Of a stretch of 64,000 nucleotides of DNA, positions 26,478 through 35,499 are shown piece after piece (positions within the stretch are counted from its first letter, which is position 1; the number at the start of each line of letters is the position of its first letter). The DNA is from Mucilaginibacter corticis. GTDB lineage: Bacteria > Bacteroidota > Bacteroidia > Sphingobacteriales > Sphingobacteriaceae. The position numbers were made by a program, and so were the translations under genes. The notes below the pieces were generated by a model. It had not been told where the DNA came from and made no database searches. It saw only the letters and a program-made list of their open reading frames with translations. The DNA is taken from positions 1,178,001 through 1,242,000 of the forward strand of contig NZ_VLPK01000001.1 of the NCBI RefSeq assembly GCF_007558865.1. The letters run 5' to 3'.

Positions 26478-27323
26478 TTGAAAAATTTCGCTAAAAAGGA
26501 TGAGTTGCAGCAATACCTGTCCGGTTTAAAGGCTGATGGCGCTGTAATAACTTTTGTACCTACCATGGGGGCATTGCACCAGGGGCACCTGTCGCTTATA
26601 CAACAGGCGCGGCAACTGGGTAACATAGTGGTTTGCAGTATTTTTGTAAACCCTACCCAGTTTAATGACCCTAAAGACCTTGAAAAATATCCCCGCCCCA
26701 TCCAAGATGATATAAAAAAACTGGAGCAGGTTAATTGCGATGTGCTTTTTAATCCGGATGTGACCGAAATGTATGCCGGCAATGAGAAATGGCATTTGGA
26801 CATAGGCGAACTGGAGGGCTTGCTGGAAGGCAAGTTCAGGCCCGGCCATTACCAGGGCGTAACCCAGGTGGTATACAAACTGTTTAATATTGTTAAGCCT
26901 GACATTGCTTTGTTTGGTCAGAAAGATTACCAGCAGGTTTTAGTGATCCAGAAAATGATCGACCTGCTGCAATTGCCGGTTAAGCTTGAAATGTGCCCCA
27001 TTATGCGTGAGCCGGATGGCCTGGCCATGAGCTCGAGAAATATACATTTAACAGCCGACGACAGGCAGCGCGCGCTTGTTCTGTCTAAAGCTTTAAATTA
27101 CGTAAAAGATCATTTTAGCCCTGAACAAGTTGATCAATTACAACAAGAGGCAATAGCTATTATCAATAATGAATCGGGGGTAAACCTGGCTTATTTTGAA
27201 ATTGCAGACGGTAATAATCTGCATCCTGCCAACAAAAATACCAAAAACTTTGTTGCCCTTGTAGCAGCCACTGTTGGTAAGACACGGTTGATTGATAATA
27301 TGTTACTAAAGATTGACGAATAA
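26478..27323 (+). CDS. panC: pantothenate synthetase PanC
   Basis: 281 aa. It joins pantoate and beta-alanine using ATP in vitamin B5/CoA synthesis. The nucleotidyltransferase motifs are MGALHQGHLSLI (HIGH-like), PTQFNDPKDLEKYPR, LFGQKDYQQVLVI and MSSRNIHL (KMSKS-like). The start is TTG at 26478, directly before KNFAKKDELQQYL; no ATG is available in front of the HIGH motif in a sensible position. panD, which makes its beta-alanine substrate, follows 107 bp later with its own promoter box. Confidence 0.95.
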   Translation: MKNFAKKDELQQYLSGLKADGAVITFVPTMGALHQGHLSLIQQARQLGNIVVCSIFVNPTQFNDPKDLEKYPRPIQDDIKKLEQVNCDVLFNPDVTEMYAGNEKWHLDIGELEGLLEGKFRPGHYQGVTQVVYKLFNIVKPDIALFGQKDYQQVLVIQKMIDLLQLPVKLEMCPIMREPDGLAMSSRNIHLTADDRQRALVLSKALNYVKDHFSPEQVDQLQQEAIAIINNESGVNLAYFEIADGNNLHPANKNTKNFVALVAATVGKTRLIDNMLLKIDE

Positions 27324-27400
27324 AGATCAAAGATTAGGCCTGCCGGAGTACTATCCGAATCATTTTACATTGTAAAGTCAACTAATCTTCAATCTTTATT
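27319..27400. terminator. long-loop inverted repeat after panC
   Basis: The left arm AATAAAGATCAAAGATTAG (27319-27337) matches the complement of CTAATCTTCAATCTTTATT (27382-27400) at 17 of 19 positions, with a 44-nt loop and TTCTTT after it. It could be a terminator for panC; it includes the panC stop region. Confidence 0.45.
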
Positions 27401-27418
27401 CTTTAACAACTAAAACGC

Positions 27419-27426
27419 TACCTTTG
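27419..27426 (+). promoter_or_regulatory. -7 box immediately before panD
   Basis: TACCTTTG matches TAnnTTTG and ends 4 nt before the panD ATG, placing the transcription start at or next to the start codon. Confidence 0.55.
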
Positions 27427-27430
27427 CGCC

Positions 27431-27781
27431 ATGATTATTGAGGTATTAAAATCAAAGCTTCACCGGGCCAGGGTAACCCAGGCCGAACTAAACTATGTTG
27501 GTAGTATTACTATTGATGAGGATTTGATGGATGCGGCAAATATTATTGCCAATGAGAAAGTGCAGATTGTAAACAATAATAATGGTGCCCGTTTTGAAAC
27601 TTATGTTATAAGAGGCGAACGCGGCAGCGGTACCATTTGCCTTAACGGCGCAACCGCGCGGCTGGCCCAGGTTGGCGACATAGTGATCATTATGTCATAC
27701 GCCTATATGGAAATGGATGAGGCCCGTACTTATGAGCCTATTTTGGTTTTCCCGGATATTGATAATAAGCTTTTAAAATAG
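27431..27781 (+). CDS. panD: aspartate 1-decarboxylase PanD
   Basis: 116 aa. It decarboxylates aspartate to beta-alanine for PanC. It is a pyruvoyl enzyme: the self-cleavage site is Gly24-Ser25 in NYVGSITID, with Ser25 becoming the pyruvoyl group. [20 protein letters not shown] is the conserved core. Length and start are standard. The stop abuts the stop of the converging lipoprotein gene with no gap. Confidence 0.97.
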   Translation: MIIEVLKSKLHRARVTQAELNYVGSITIDEDLMDAANIIANEKVQIVNNNNGARFETYVIRGERGSGTICLNGATARLAQVGDIVIIMSYAYMEMDEARTYEPILVFPDIDNKLLK

Positions 27782-28315
27782 TTATTTTCTTCCTGCAGGA
27801 TACGCGTTAAGGCTCAATACCAAATGCAGGCTCACGTCGGTATCTATGTTTTTGCGCAGCTCGTACACCATTTTTATCCTGATATTAGGTTGGCGCACCA
27901 GCTTGTCTAAAAAGGTTGAATTGTCAACATCCAGTACCAGTGTATTGCCGACATCGGCAGTAATATCAGAACGCGTAGCTACCAGTATCTCATCGTTGCC
28001 ATCCTCGGCAGACAGGTAGATCCTGATAGATTTGATATTGCCGATATTATAGCGGGCCGGCTCTTCTGACACCAGCTTAGCCGAGATAAGGCTTACCTCG
28101 CTAACCCTATCGCCATTATTGCCGCTTTTTGAAAAATTTTGATCAAAGCTTGTAGCCAGGCTTACTGCCGCATAGCTTTTATCAGTTACAGATGTTTTTG
28201 GTATGGTAATATTTGCTGTATAAGGGAAAGTTGATTTAACAATCGACTGCATCATGCCGCAGGCGCTGATAAATAAGGGTAATATCGCAATAACAAATAG
28301 GGCTTTTCTGGTCAT
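27782..28315 (-). CDS. predicted lipoprotein, unknown function
   Basis: 177 aa with a signal peptide and lipobox (LFVIAILPLFISACGMMQ, Cys19). The mature part is beta-rich with a hydrophobic C-terminus and no family that I recognise. It converges on panD with adjacent stops. About 260 bp upstream (28316-28573) is a very A/T-rich divergent promoter region shared with the DUF4397 gene, without a clear TAnnTTTG box. Confidence 0.75.
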   Translation of the reverse strand: MTRKALFVIAILPLFISACGMMQSIVKSTFPYTANITIPKTSVTDKSYAAVSLATSFDQNFSKSGNNGDRVSEVSLISAKLVSEEPARYNIGNIKSIRIYLSAEDGNDEILVATRSDITADVGNTLVLDVDNSTFLDKLVRQPNIRIKMVYELRKNIDTDVSLHLVLSLNAYPAGRK

Positions 28316-28573
28316 TGAAATAGTTTAAGTCGGTTAAATACAATTTATAATTGGGCGCATGAAAGCTATTATTCGATAATAAAGCTAATCGAAATTTCAT
28401 TAATAAAAATAAATAAGTTCAAAATATCATATTTTGCTTTTCAGCCGTCATCCACTGCCAAAATGTTAACGATATGTTAAAAATTTACAATTAAAAATTT
28501 AAATGATAATTTAGCGTTTTATCTGGTGAAATTACCGTTTATAAACACAATTAAATATTAAATATATATATCC

Positions 28574-29227
28574 ATGAAAAGAATTCTATTTTTAGGTTTA
28601 GGTATGGTAGCACTGCTGGCCTCATGCGTAAAAAAGAAGGGACCTGCACCCGATGCCCATGTAAGATTTATTAATGCGGTAAGCTTTCTACCCGCACAGG
28701 ACATATATATTGATAATGTATTGGCAACAACCAGCGGCGGCGTAGCATTTGGGGGCGTAACTAATTATTTCACTTACGAGTCTGGCCTTAACCTATTAAC
28801 TTATTATAACACAGGGACAACAACTCCAAATTTGTCATATACCTACGGTTCAGCCGCAGGCGAGTATGCCACTGTATTTTTCTATTCAGATACGTTGCAG
28901 AATATCTATTCGGCCGGTATTAAAGATAATATGTCTGCCCCGCCAACAGGTAAAGCCCGGGTTAGGTTTGTTAATTTGGATAATTATTTAAAAAACGCGC
29001 TTAAAATGACAGTAACCGGGGGCGCAGATCTGTTTACAAGTTTGGATAAAGGGAATGCATCAATCTATTATGATGTTGATCCGGGTGCAACATTTACACC
29101 GTCATCTGTTGGTGTTACTAATGCACCTGTAATTAATCCGCAAGTGCAGGCTGGTAAAATCTACACGATCTGGTTATCGGCCACCTCATCAACCGAACTT
29201 GTAGCGCACAGTACGTTGCAAAATTAA
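28574..29227 (+). CDS. DUF4397 domain lipoprotein
   Basis: 217 aa. The lipobox LLASC (Cys18) follows a short signal peptide, then a spacer KKKGPAPDA and HVRFINAVSFLPAQDIYIDN, the opening of DUF4397 with its repeated RFVN motif (second copy KARVRFVNLDNYL at about 125). These are surface or periplasmic proteins common in Bacteroidota, of unknown role. Monocistronic. Confidence 0.85.
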   Translation: MKRILFLGLGMVALLASCVKKKGPAPDAHVRFINAVSFLPAQDIYIDNVLATTSGGVAFGGVTNYFTYESGLNLLTYYNTGTTTPNLSYTYGSAAGEYATVFFYSDTLQNIYSAGIKDNMSAPPTGKARVRFVNLDNYLKNALKMTVTGGADLFTSLDKGNASIYYDVDPGATFTPSSVGVTNAPVINPQVQAGKIYTIWLSATSSTELVAHSTLQN

Positions 29228-29344
29228 TAGCGTGTTTTTATTGCGTTTACAATCAGTTAACAGGTAAATAACAGGGCCGCATCGGGGTAAAAAAAGCAAT
29301 TGTAATTTTTGAAAAAAAGAGCTAAAAAATAGCAACATAAATTC

Positions 29345-29373
29345 TATCTTTGCACCCCGACGCTGGGGTCGGG
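29345..29373 (+). promoter_or_regulatory. carB promoter box and leader hairpin
   Basis: TATCTTTG (29345-29352) is a perfect -7 box about 140 bp before the carB start. It is followed at once by CCCGAC (29356-29361)/GTCGGG (29368-29373), or alternatively ACCCC/GGGGT, at the start of the leader. The remaining leader holds short GTCCATAGTCGACAGTCGAT-type repeats (29401-29420). Attenuation by pyrimidines is possible but not shown. Confidence 0.5.
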
Positions 29374-29489
29374 AAACCTGCTATCAGCGCATAGTATTTA
29401 GTCCATAGTCGACAGTCGATAACCCATGGTTGTTATACCCGGGCAAGACTCAAGGCGAAGGACTTAAGATTCTAAGACTTTAAAAGACT

Positions 29490-32309
29490 ATGCCCAAAGA
29501 CACCTCCATTAAATCAGTATTGATCATCGGTTCAGGCCCTATTATTATTGGCCAGGCCTGCGAGTTTGATTACGCCGGATCACAAGCCGCGCTATCTTTA
29601 AAAGACGAAGGTATTAGCGTATCTATCATTAACAGCAACCCGGCAACTATCATGACGGATAATGTTATTGCAGATCATGTTTACCTGTTGCCGCTAACCT
29701 GCGAAAGCCTTGAAAAGATCCTTAGCGAAAGACAGATAGATGCCGTGTTGCCTACTATGGGTGGCCAAACGGCGCTAAACCTTTGTATCGAAGCAGACGA
29801 GCAAGGCATCTGGAAAAAACATGGTGTTAAAATAGTAGGTGTTGATATTGCCGCTATTGAAAAGACCGAAAACCGCGAAGCCTTCCGCCAGTTAATGATC
29901 GATATAGGCGTTGGGGTTGCTACCTCAAAAATTGCCAACTCGTTTCTTGAAGGTAAAGAAGCCGCGCAGCAAATCGGTTTTCCGCTGGTTATCCGTCCAA
30001 GCTATACGCTGGGTGGTAAAGGCGCGGGTTTTGTACATAAAAAAGAAGATTTTGACGCCGCGTTAAGCCGTGGCCTGCAGGCATCGCCAACCCACGAGGT
30101 ATTGGTTGAGCAGGCTGTACTGGGCTGGAAAGAATATGAGTTGGAACTATTAAGGGACAATAATGACAACGTGATCATTATCTGCTCTATCGAGAACTTT
30201 GACCCGATGGGCATCCATACCGGCGACTCGATAACCGTAGCTCCTGCCATGACCTTAAGCGACCGTTGCTACCAGGAAATGCGTAACCAGGCTATCAAAA
30301 TGATGCGCGCCATTGGTAATTTTGCCGGCGGCTGTAACGTACAGTTCTCTGTTAACCCTGCCGACGAAGCGATCATCGCTATTGAGATCAATCCGCGGGT
30401 TTCACGCTCATCGGCACTGGCATCAAAAGCTACAGGCTACCCTATCGCCAAAATAGCTGCCAAGCTGGCCATTGGTTATAACCTTGATGAAATTGAAAAC
30501 CAGATCACCAAAACAACATCTGCTTATTTTGAGCCGACGCTGGATTATGTGATCGTTAAAATACCACGCTGGAACTTTGATAAATTTAAAGGCGCTAACC
30601 GCGAGTTAGGCCTGCAAATGAAATCTGTAGGAGAAGTAATGGGTATTGGCCGCAGCTTTATCGAGGCATTGCAAAAAGCCTGTCAGAGTTTAGAGATAGG
30701 CCGCGCCGGTTTAGGTGCAGACGGCAAGCAAAGCCGCAACCTGGACGAGATCATGCACAGCCTGGAGAAACCAAGCTGGGACAGGTTATTCCACATTTAT
30801 GATGCCATGAGCCTGGGTGTGCCAATGGAGTCTATCCGCAAGGCTACCAAGATTGACCGCTGGTTCCTGAACCAGATCCAGGAAATTGTTAACCTGGAGA
30901 CTGAACTGCGTCGCTACTCGGTAAATAATATTCCTGAGGATTTCTTGTATACCCTGAAACAAAAAGGTTTCTCAGACGCGCAGATAGCTTACATCCTGCA
31001 CAATAACACTACCGAAGAGGATGTTTACCAGCGCCGTAAAGAATTAGGCATTAAGCGTGTATATAAAATGGTTGATACCTGCGCTGCCGAGTTCCCTGCA
31101 AAAACACCTTACTATTATTCTACTTACGAGGGCGAGAACGAGTCCATCGTATCTGATAAGAAAAAAATCATTGTATTAGGCTCGGGCCCTAACCGTATTG
31201 GCCAGGGTATTGAGTTTGACTATAGCTGCGTACACGGCTTATTAGCAGCTAAACAAGCCGGTTTTGAAGCCATCATGGTTAACTGTAACCCTGAAACGGT
31301 ATCTACCGACTTTAATATGGCCGATAAGCTTTACTTCGAGCCTGTTTTCTGGGAGCATGTGCGCGAGATCATCGAGCTTGAAAAACCTTACGGGGTAATT
31401 GTTCAGCTGGGTGGACAGACCGCCTTGAAGATGGCCGAGAAAATGCACGAGCATGGCATCAAGATCATCGGCACATCATTTAATGATATGGATATAGCCG
31501 AAGACCGCGGCCGTTTCTCTGACCTGCTGAAAGACCTTGACATCCCTTACCCTAAATATGGCGTTGCCGAAAGTGCCGAAGAGGCGCTTGAAGTTGCTAA
31601 CCATGTAGGTTACCCGGTACTGGTTCGTCCAAGCTATGTGTTAGGCGGCCAGGGCATGAGCATTGTTATTAATGATGAGGACCTGGAGAAAGCGGTAGTG
31701 AGCCTGCTTAAAAACCTGCCGGGCAACCGTGTATTGATTGACCATTTCCTTGATCGTGCATCAGAGGCCGAGTCTGACTCGATCAGCGATGGTGATGATG
31801 TACATATAGTTGGTTTGATGGAACACATTGAGCCTGCGGGTATCCACTCAGGCGATTCGTTTGCGGTACTGCCGCCGTTCGATCTGTCGGCCAACGTGAT
31901 CAATAAAATGGAAGAGTACACCAGGAAAATTGCAAAAGCATTAAACGTTCGTGGTTTATTAAATATCCAGTTTGCTATAAAAGACGAAGCTGTTTATGTG
32001 ATCGAGGCTAACCCCCGCGCGTCACGTACGGTACCGTTCATTGCAAAGGCATATGATGTACCTTACATTAATATTGCAGCTAAAATTATGCTGGGCACAA
32101 ATAAATTAAAAGACTTTACCATCGAGCGTAAGCTTAAAGGTTACGCTATAAAAGAGCCGGTTTTCTCTTATGACAAGTTCCCTGAAGTTGAAAAACAATT
32201 AGGCCCTGAAATGAAATCAACAGGCGAAGCTATCCGCTTTATCCCTGACCTGCAGGACCCGTATTTCAGGCACCTGTACAAAGAGAAATCAATGTATCTA
32301 AGCAAATAA
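29490..32309 (+). CDS. carB: carbamoyl-phosphate synthase large subunit, lacking the MGS domain
   Basis: 939 aa. It makes carbamoyl phosphate for arginine and pyrimidine synthesis. Two homologous ATP-grasp halves are present: the first begins VLIIGSGPIIIGQACEFDYA, the second IIVLGSGPNRIGQGIEFDYS at about residue 560. ATP-grasp metal sites are seen in IEINPRVSRSSALASKATGYP and IEANPRASRTVPFIAKAYDVP. A typical enzyme has about 1070 residues; here the protein ends just after the second ATP-grasp domain, so the C-terminal methylglyoxal-synthase-like allosteric domain (UMP/ornithine binding in E. coli) is missing. carA is not adjacent. Confidence 0.96.
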   Translation: MPKDTSIKSVLIIGSGPIIIGQACEFDYAGSQAALSLKDEGISVSIINSNPATIMTDNVIADHVYLLPLTCESLEKILSERQIDAVLPTMGGQTALNLCIEADEQGIWKKHGVKIVGVDIAAIEKTENREAFRQLMIDIGVGVATSKIANSFLEGKEAAQQIGFPLVIRPSYTLGGKGAGFVHKKEDFDAALSRGLQASPTHEVLVEQAVLGWKEYELELLRDNNDNVIIICSIENFDPMGIHTGDSITVAPAMTLSDRCYQEMRNQAIKMMRAIGNFAGGCNVQFSVNPADEAIIAIEINPRVSRSSALASKATGYPIAKIAAKLAIGYNLDEIENQITKTTSAYFEPTLDYVIVKIPRWNFDKFKGANRELGLQMKSVGEVMGIGRSFIEALQKACQSLEIGRAGLGADGKQSRNLDEIMHSLEKPSWDRLFHIYDAMSLGVPMESIRKATKIDRWFLNQIQEIVNLETELRRYSVNNIPEDFLYTLKQKGFSDAQIAYILHNNTTEEDVYQRRKELGIKRVYKMVDTCAAEFPAKTPYYYSTYEGENESIVSDKKKIIVLGSGPNRIGQGIEFDYSCVHGLLAAKQAGFEAIMVNCNPETVSTDFNMADKLYFEPVFWEHVREIIELEKPYGVIVQLGGQTALKMAEKMHEHGIKIIGTSFNDMDIAEDRGRFSDLLKDLDIPYPKYGVAESAEEALEVANHVGYPVLVRPSYVLGGQGMSIVINDEDLEKAVVSLLKNLPGNRVLIDHFLDRASEAESDSISDGDDVHIVGLMEHIEPAGIHSGDSFAVLPPFDLSANVINKMEEYTRKIAKALNVRGLLNIQFAIKDEAVYVIEANPRASRTVPFIAKAYDVPYINIAAKIMLGTNKLKDFTIERKLKGYAIKEPVFSYDKFPEVEKQLGPEMKSTGEAIRFIPDLQDPYFRHLYKEKSMYLSK

Positions 32310-32350
32310 TCCTACGCGTCCCGAACAGGGCGCAGACGGCATATAAAACA

Positions 32351-32384
32351 AAAGCGACCCGCATATAGCAGGTCGCTTTTTTCG
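32351..32384. terminator. bidirectional terminator between carB and ssb
   Basis: AAAGCGACC (32351-32359) pairs with GGTCGCTTT (32371-32379) around an 11-nt loop, followed by TTTCGTTT; the minus strand also has a T-rich tail. Confidence 0.85.
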
Positions 32385-32400
32385 TTTAATATAATTAGGT

Positions 32401-32814
32401 TTAAAAAGGAATATCATCCGTATGGCCGTCCAACTCGTCGGCCATTTTTGCTCCATGGCGAGGGAAAGCCTCTTGCTCAAAATCTGTTTTGCGGCCCAGC
32501 ATGGTAAAGTTTTCGGCCACTACTTCTGTAGTGTACTTTTTAACGCCTTCCTTATCCTCGAATGACCGGGTGCGCAATTTGCCTTCAATGTAAACCAGTT
32601 TGCCTTTTTGTAAAAACTTAGCTGCTACATCTGCAAGGCTACGCCATAATACTATGTTATGCCACTCGGTTTGTTCCACCTTTTTGCCGTCTTTGTTAAA
32701 GGTCTCTGAAGTAGCCAGGGGAAAGCTTGCAACAGATACACCACCCTCTAACTGGCGAATTTCGGGGTCCTTGCCTAAATGACCAACCAGTATTACTTTA
32801 TTTATTCCAGACAT
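32401..32814 (-). CDS. ssb: single-stranded DNA-binding protein
   Basis: 137 aa. OB-fold SSB: MSGINKVILVGHLGKDPEIR, WHNIVLWRSLADVAAKFLQK, LVYIEGKLRTRS. It ends in DDIPF, the acidic-hydrophobic tip that recruits replication and repair proteins. The linker is short. It lies downstream of mutY on the same strand with a 55-bp gap. Confidence 0.95.
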   Translation of the reverse strand: MSGINKVILVGHLGKDPEIRQLEGGVSVASFPLATSETFNKDGKKVEQTEWHNIVLWRSLADVAAKFLQKGKLVYIEGKLRTRSFEDKEGVKKYTTEVVAENFTMLGRKTDFEQEAFPRHGAKMADELDGHTDDIPF

Positions 32815-32869
32815 AGTTTAAATTGCACAGGTATAAAAAATAGTGCGGTATAAAAGTAAATATTTATTT

Positions 32870-33913
32870 CTAATTTAAAAAATTATCTAAAAATATAAAA
32901 ATAGGTTTAGACAATGGGAGATTTTTTAAATTTTCTACTTTTATGAAAACCCAGTTTGGCTTTATTGCTATAGGTTGTTTAGCTATGCTGATAAATCGGA
33001 TATATAAATGCTGGTGGGTTAAAACATGCTTTTTTACTGCGGATATTGCTGCTGTTTCAGGCTTGTCGCCAAAGTATTGCTTAGTTTCAGGCAGGGCAAA
33101 TAATTCTTCGGGCGATAATAGTGTGCTTGTTTCGATCAATGGCAGATCATACATATTGGCCCATATATCGTTTTCTACACGTTTGTTCATCAGGATCTTA
33201 TCGCCATCAACAAACAGGAAATAGTTAAAATAGCGCTGCTTTATTTTAAGCTTACTTAGTTTTACAGGTAGGCTGGTGGTAGCATTATGTGTGAAAGCGT
33301 AACAGCCTGTCCGCACCGGGCAAATGCCGCATGCCGGATTTTTGGGCTTGCATAACATGGCGCCAAACTCCATCATGGCCTGGTTGTGCAGCGCCGGGTT
33401 TTTCTTATTAAGAAATTCATTTGCCGTAGCCTGGAAAAGTTTTTTACCTGCGGTGCTATTAATAGGCTCGCTGATGCCGAGGTATCTTGCAAGCACCCGG
33501 TACACATTGCCATCAACCACGGCCTTCGGTTCATTTCTCGAAAAAGACGCTATTGCCGCCGCCGTATATTCGCCTATTCCTTTCAGTTTGATCAGGTCGT
33601 CGTATCTTTCAGGGAACTTTCCGCCATATTCATCGCGCACCATTTGTGCAGTTTTAAGCATGTTGCGGCCGCGCGAATAATAGCCCAGGCCTTGCCATAA
33701 TTTTAATATCTCGCTTTCGGCGGCAGCGGCAAAATGGTTTACCGTTGGGTAATTTTCGGCAAAGCGATAAAAGTAAGGCAAGCCCTGTTCTACGCGGGTT
33801 TGCTGTAAAATCACTTCAGATAGCCAAATCATGTAGGCATCAGTGGTATGTCGCCAGGGCAGGTCACGCTTGTTTTGGTTATACCATTTTACAAGCTCGT
33901 CAGAAAAAATCAT
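32870..33913 (-). CDS. mutY: A/G-specific adenine DNA glycosylase MutY
   Basis: 347 aa from ATG 33913; an ATG three codons upstream overlaps a -7 box and is unlikely. It removes A opposite 8-oxoG. HhH-GPD features: EVILQQTRV with the catalytic Glu, GIGEYTAAAIASF hairpin, AVVDGNVYRVLAR with the catalytic Asp. The 4Fe-4S ligands are CX6CX2CX5C in CKPKNPACGICPVRTGC. The C-terminal NUDIX-like 8-oxoG-recognition domain is present but poorly conserved. It precedes ssb. Confidence 0.95.
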   Translation of the reverse strand: MIFSDELVKWYNQNKRDLPWRHTTDAYMIWLSEVILQQTRVEQGLPYFYRFAENYPTVNHFAAAAESEILKLWQGLGYYSRGRNMLKTAQMVRDEYGGKFPERYDDLIKLKGIGEYTAAAIASFSRNEPKAVVDGNVYRVLARYLGISEPINSTAGKKLFQATANEFLNKKNPALHNQAMMEFGAMLCKPKNPACGICPVRTGCYAFTHNATTSLPVKLSKLKIKQRYFNYFLFVDGDKILMNKRVENDIWANMYDLPLIETSTLLSPEELFALPETKQYFGDKPETAAISAVKKHVLTHQHLYIRFISIAKQPIAIKPNWVFIKVENLKNLPLSKPIFIFLDNFLN

Positions 33914-33919
33914 GTAGTA

Positions 33920-33927
33920 CAAAAATA
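33920..33927 (-). promoter_or_regulatory. -7 box immediately before mutY
   Basis: Minus strand TATTTTTG, matching TAnnTTTG. It ends 6 nt before the ATG at 33913 and overlaps the alternative ATG at 33922, so the transcript should begin at or next to the chosen start. Confidence 0.55.
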
Positions 33928-34032
33928 GCTTATTAAGCGCTTAACCTGATGACGATTGTAACCCTTATGTAGTACTTTTTACCATCGATAAAAAAAAACT
34001 GCCAATTATTTCGCTCTTTAGTAATAAAGCAA

Positions 34033-34040
34033 TACTTTTG
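34033..34040 (+). promoter_or_regulatory. -7 box for the HU gene
   Basis: TACTTTTG, a full match to TAnnTTTG, 50 bp before the HU ATG. The expected -33 region is only partly TTG-like. Confidence 0.6.
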
Positions 34041-34090
34041 CAACCCCAAATAAGTTAAGTAATTACAAATTAAATAAAGGAAAATCAGAT

Positions 34091-34390
34091 ATGACTAAAG
34101 CAGAAATTATAACTGAAATCTCATCTAAGACTGGAATTGAGAAGGTTGATGTACAAGAAACAGTTGAGGCGTTTTTTAAAGTTATTAAAAATTCAATGGT
34201 TGGCGGCGAGAACGTTTACGTGAGAGGATTCGGAAGTTTTGTTGTGAAGAAGAGAGCCAAAAAAACTGCACGTAATATCTCAAAAAACACTGCTATAATT
34301 ATACCTGAACATTTTGTACCAAGCTTTAAACCGGCTAAAACATTTGTTGAGAAAGTAAAAACAGGAAACAAAACAGCTAAAGCTAAATAA
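34091..34390 (+). CDS. HU family DNA-binding protein
   Basis: 99 aa nucleoid protein. MTKAEIITEISSKTGIEKVD, then YVRGFGSFVVKKRAKKTARN is the DNA-minor-groove beta arm, and IPEHFVPSFKPAKTFVEKV the C-terminal part. It bends and compacts DNA as a dimer. It starts an apparent operon: the TPR gene begins 6 bp later, then the 29-aa basic protein. Confidence 0.94.
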   Translation: MTKAEIITEISSKTGIEKVDVQETVEAFFKVIKNSMVGGENVYVRGFGSFVVKKRAKKTARNISKNTAIIIPEHFVPSFKPAKTFVEKVKTGNKTAKAK

Positions 34391-34396
34391 GACAAT

Positions 34397-35254
34397 ATGA
34401 ATAAAAAACAAATAGTTGTAGGCGTGGCCATTGTGGCTATCATGGGCTATTTGTATTCATTGCCTGTTAAGGGCCTTATAAAAGCAGGTGCTGCGCGCGA
34501 TAAAGCCCAGTCTGCCCCGCCACAGGCGATGGCAGCCAAAGCGGCATCAAACGTAACTGTCGAGATGGTGTCTGAGCCGGCTAAAACTGCCATAGGTGCA
34601 GGCTTGTCGGCTAAGATCACTGATCTTGAAGGACAATTAAAGAACGCGTCGGGCGATGCTGAAAAGTTATCGATCGACAAAAAATTAGCTGCCAGCTGGG
34701 ACGATGTAAATCAGCCCGCGCCGGCAGCATTTTATTACCAGGCTGTTGCCCGCAAAGACAACAGCTATACAGCATGGTTAAACTCGGGCAACCGCTTTAA
34801 CGACGCTTTAAAAATAACGCAGGATACAGCATTAACCCCGGCATATATTACCGGCGCCGTAGAAGCCTTTACAAATGCTTTAAAACTTAAACCCCAAAGC
34901 CTTGAGGCTAAAACGGGTTTAGGTGTTGCTTATGTAAACGGCGGTGCAAGCCCTATGCAGGGTATAGCTTTATTGCGCGAAGTTGTTGCACAAGATCCTA
35001 ATAACATTAGCGCAAACCTTAACTTAGGTTTGTTCTCGATGAAATCAGGACAGTTTAACAAGGCCGTGCAGCGTTTTAAAACCGTTATTGCGCACAACCC
35101 CGGCTTTGAGCCATATTTTTACCTGGCCGAAACCTATAAACAGTTAGGCCAGAAACCTGAAGCAATTGCGGCTTATCAAAAATGCAAAGAAATGATGCCT
35201 GACCCTGCATTTGGTCAGCGTATCGATCAATATATTAAGGAATTAAAAAATTAA
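34397..35254 (+). CDS. membrane-anchored tetratricopeptide repeat protein
   Basis: 285 aa. An N-terminal signal anchor (QIVVGVAIVAIMGYLYSLPV) is followed by an Ala/Pro-rich linker and TPR-like helices from about 95; the clearest repeats are YITGAVEAFTNALKLKPQSL, NISANLNLGLFSMKSGQFNK and FEPYFYLAETYKQLGQKPEA, with the 34-residue spacing. It is likely a periplasmic scaffold. It is linked to HU and the small ribosomal-type protein, a growth-related neighbourhood, but no role can be named. Confidence 0.85.
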   Translation: MNKKQIVVGVAIVAIMGYLYSLPVKGLIKAGAARDKAQSAPPQAMAAKAASNVTVEMVSEPAKTAIGAGLSAKITDLEGQLKNASGDAEKLSIDKKLAASWDDVNQPAPAAFYYQAVARKDNSYTAWLNSGNRFNDALKITQDTALTPAYITGAVEAFTNALKLKPQSLEAKTGLGVAYVNGGASPMQGIALLREVVAQDPNNISANLNLGLFSMKSGQFNKAVQRFKTVIAHNPGFEPYFYLAETYKQLGQKPEAIAAYQKCKEMMPDPAFGQRIDQYIKELKN

Positions 35255-35274
35255 CACATTAAAAAATTATTATT

Positions 35275-35364
35275 ATGCCGAGCGGTAAAAAACGTAAAAG
35301 ACACAAAATGGCTACCCACAAACGCAAAAAGCGTTTAAGAAAAAACAGGCACAAAAAGAAATAA
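35275..35364 (+). CDS. 29-aa highly basic protein, AURKAIP1/COX24-like ribosomal protein candidate
   Basis: MPSGKKRKRHKMATHKRKKR followed by nine more residues ending RHKKK; 19 of 29 residues are Lys, Arg or His and there is no acidic residue. Such sequences match the short COX24_C/AURKAIP1-type proteins, which in other bacteria are ribosome components (bS22-like in mycobacteria). It begins 20 bp after the TPR stop. It is too short for routine gene finding. Ribosome binding is inference; the start and stop are unambiguous. Confidence 0.8.
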   Translation: MPSGKKRKRHKMATHKRKKRLRKNRHKKK

Positions 35365-35499
35365 GGGTTGCTTTTTAGCACCCTATTTTCCTGATTTTTT
35401 GCGCTGTGATGGCGCGCGTACAGTATTGTTTTTTACCCCTATAGTAAAAATTCAGTTTCCGTTATTTATCGGGATACTGTTAAAGAAATGGAGTAGCAG

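Noticed and set aside
29353..29489. A named pyrimidine or PyrR-type riboswitch in the carB leader
   Set aside because: Only a short hairpin and short repeats are visible; no recognised RNA family motif.
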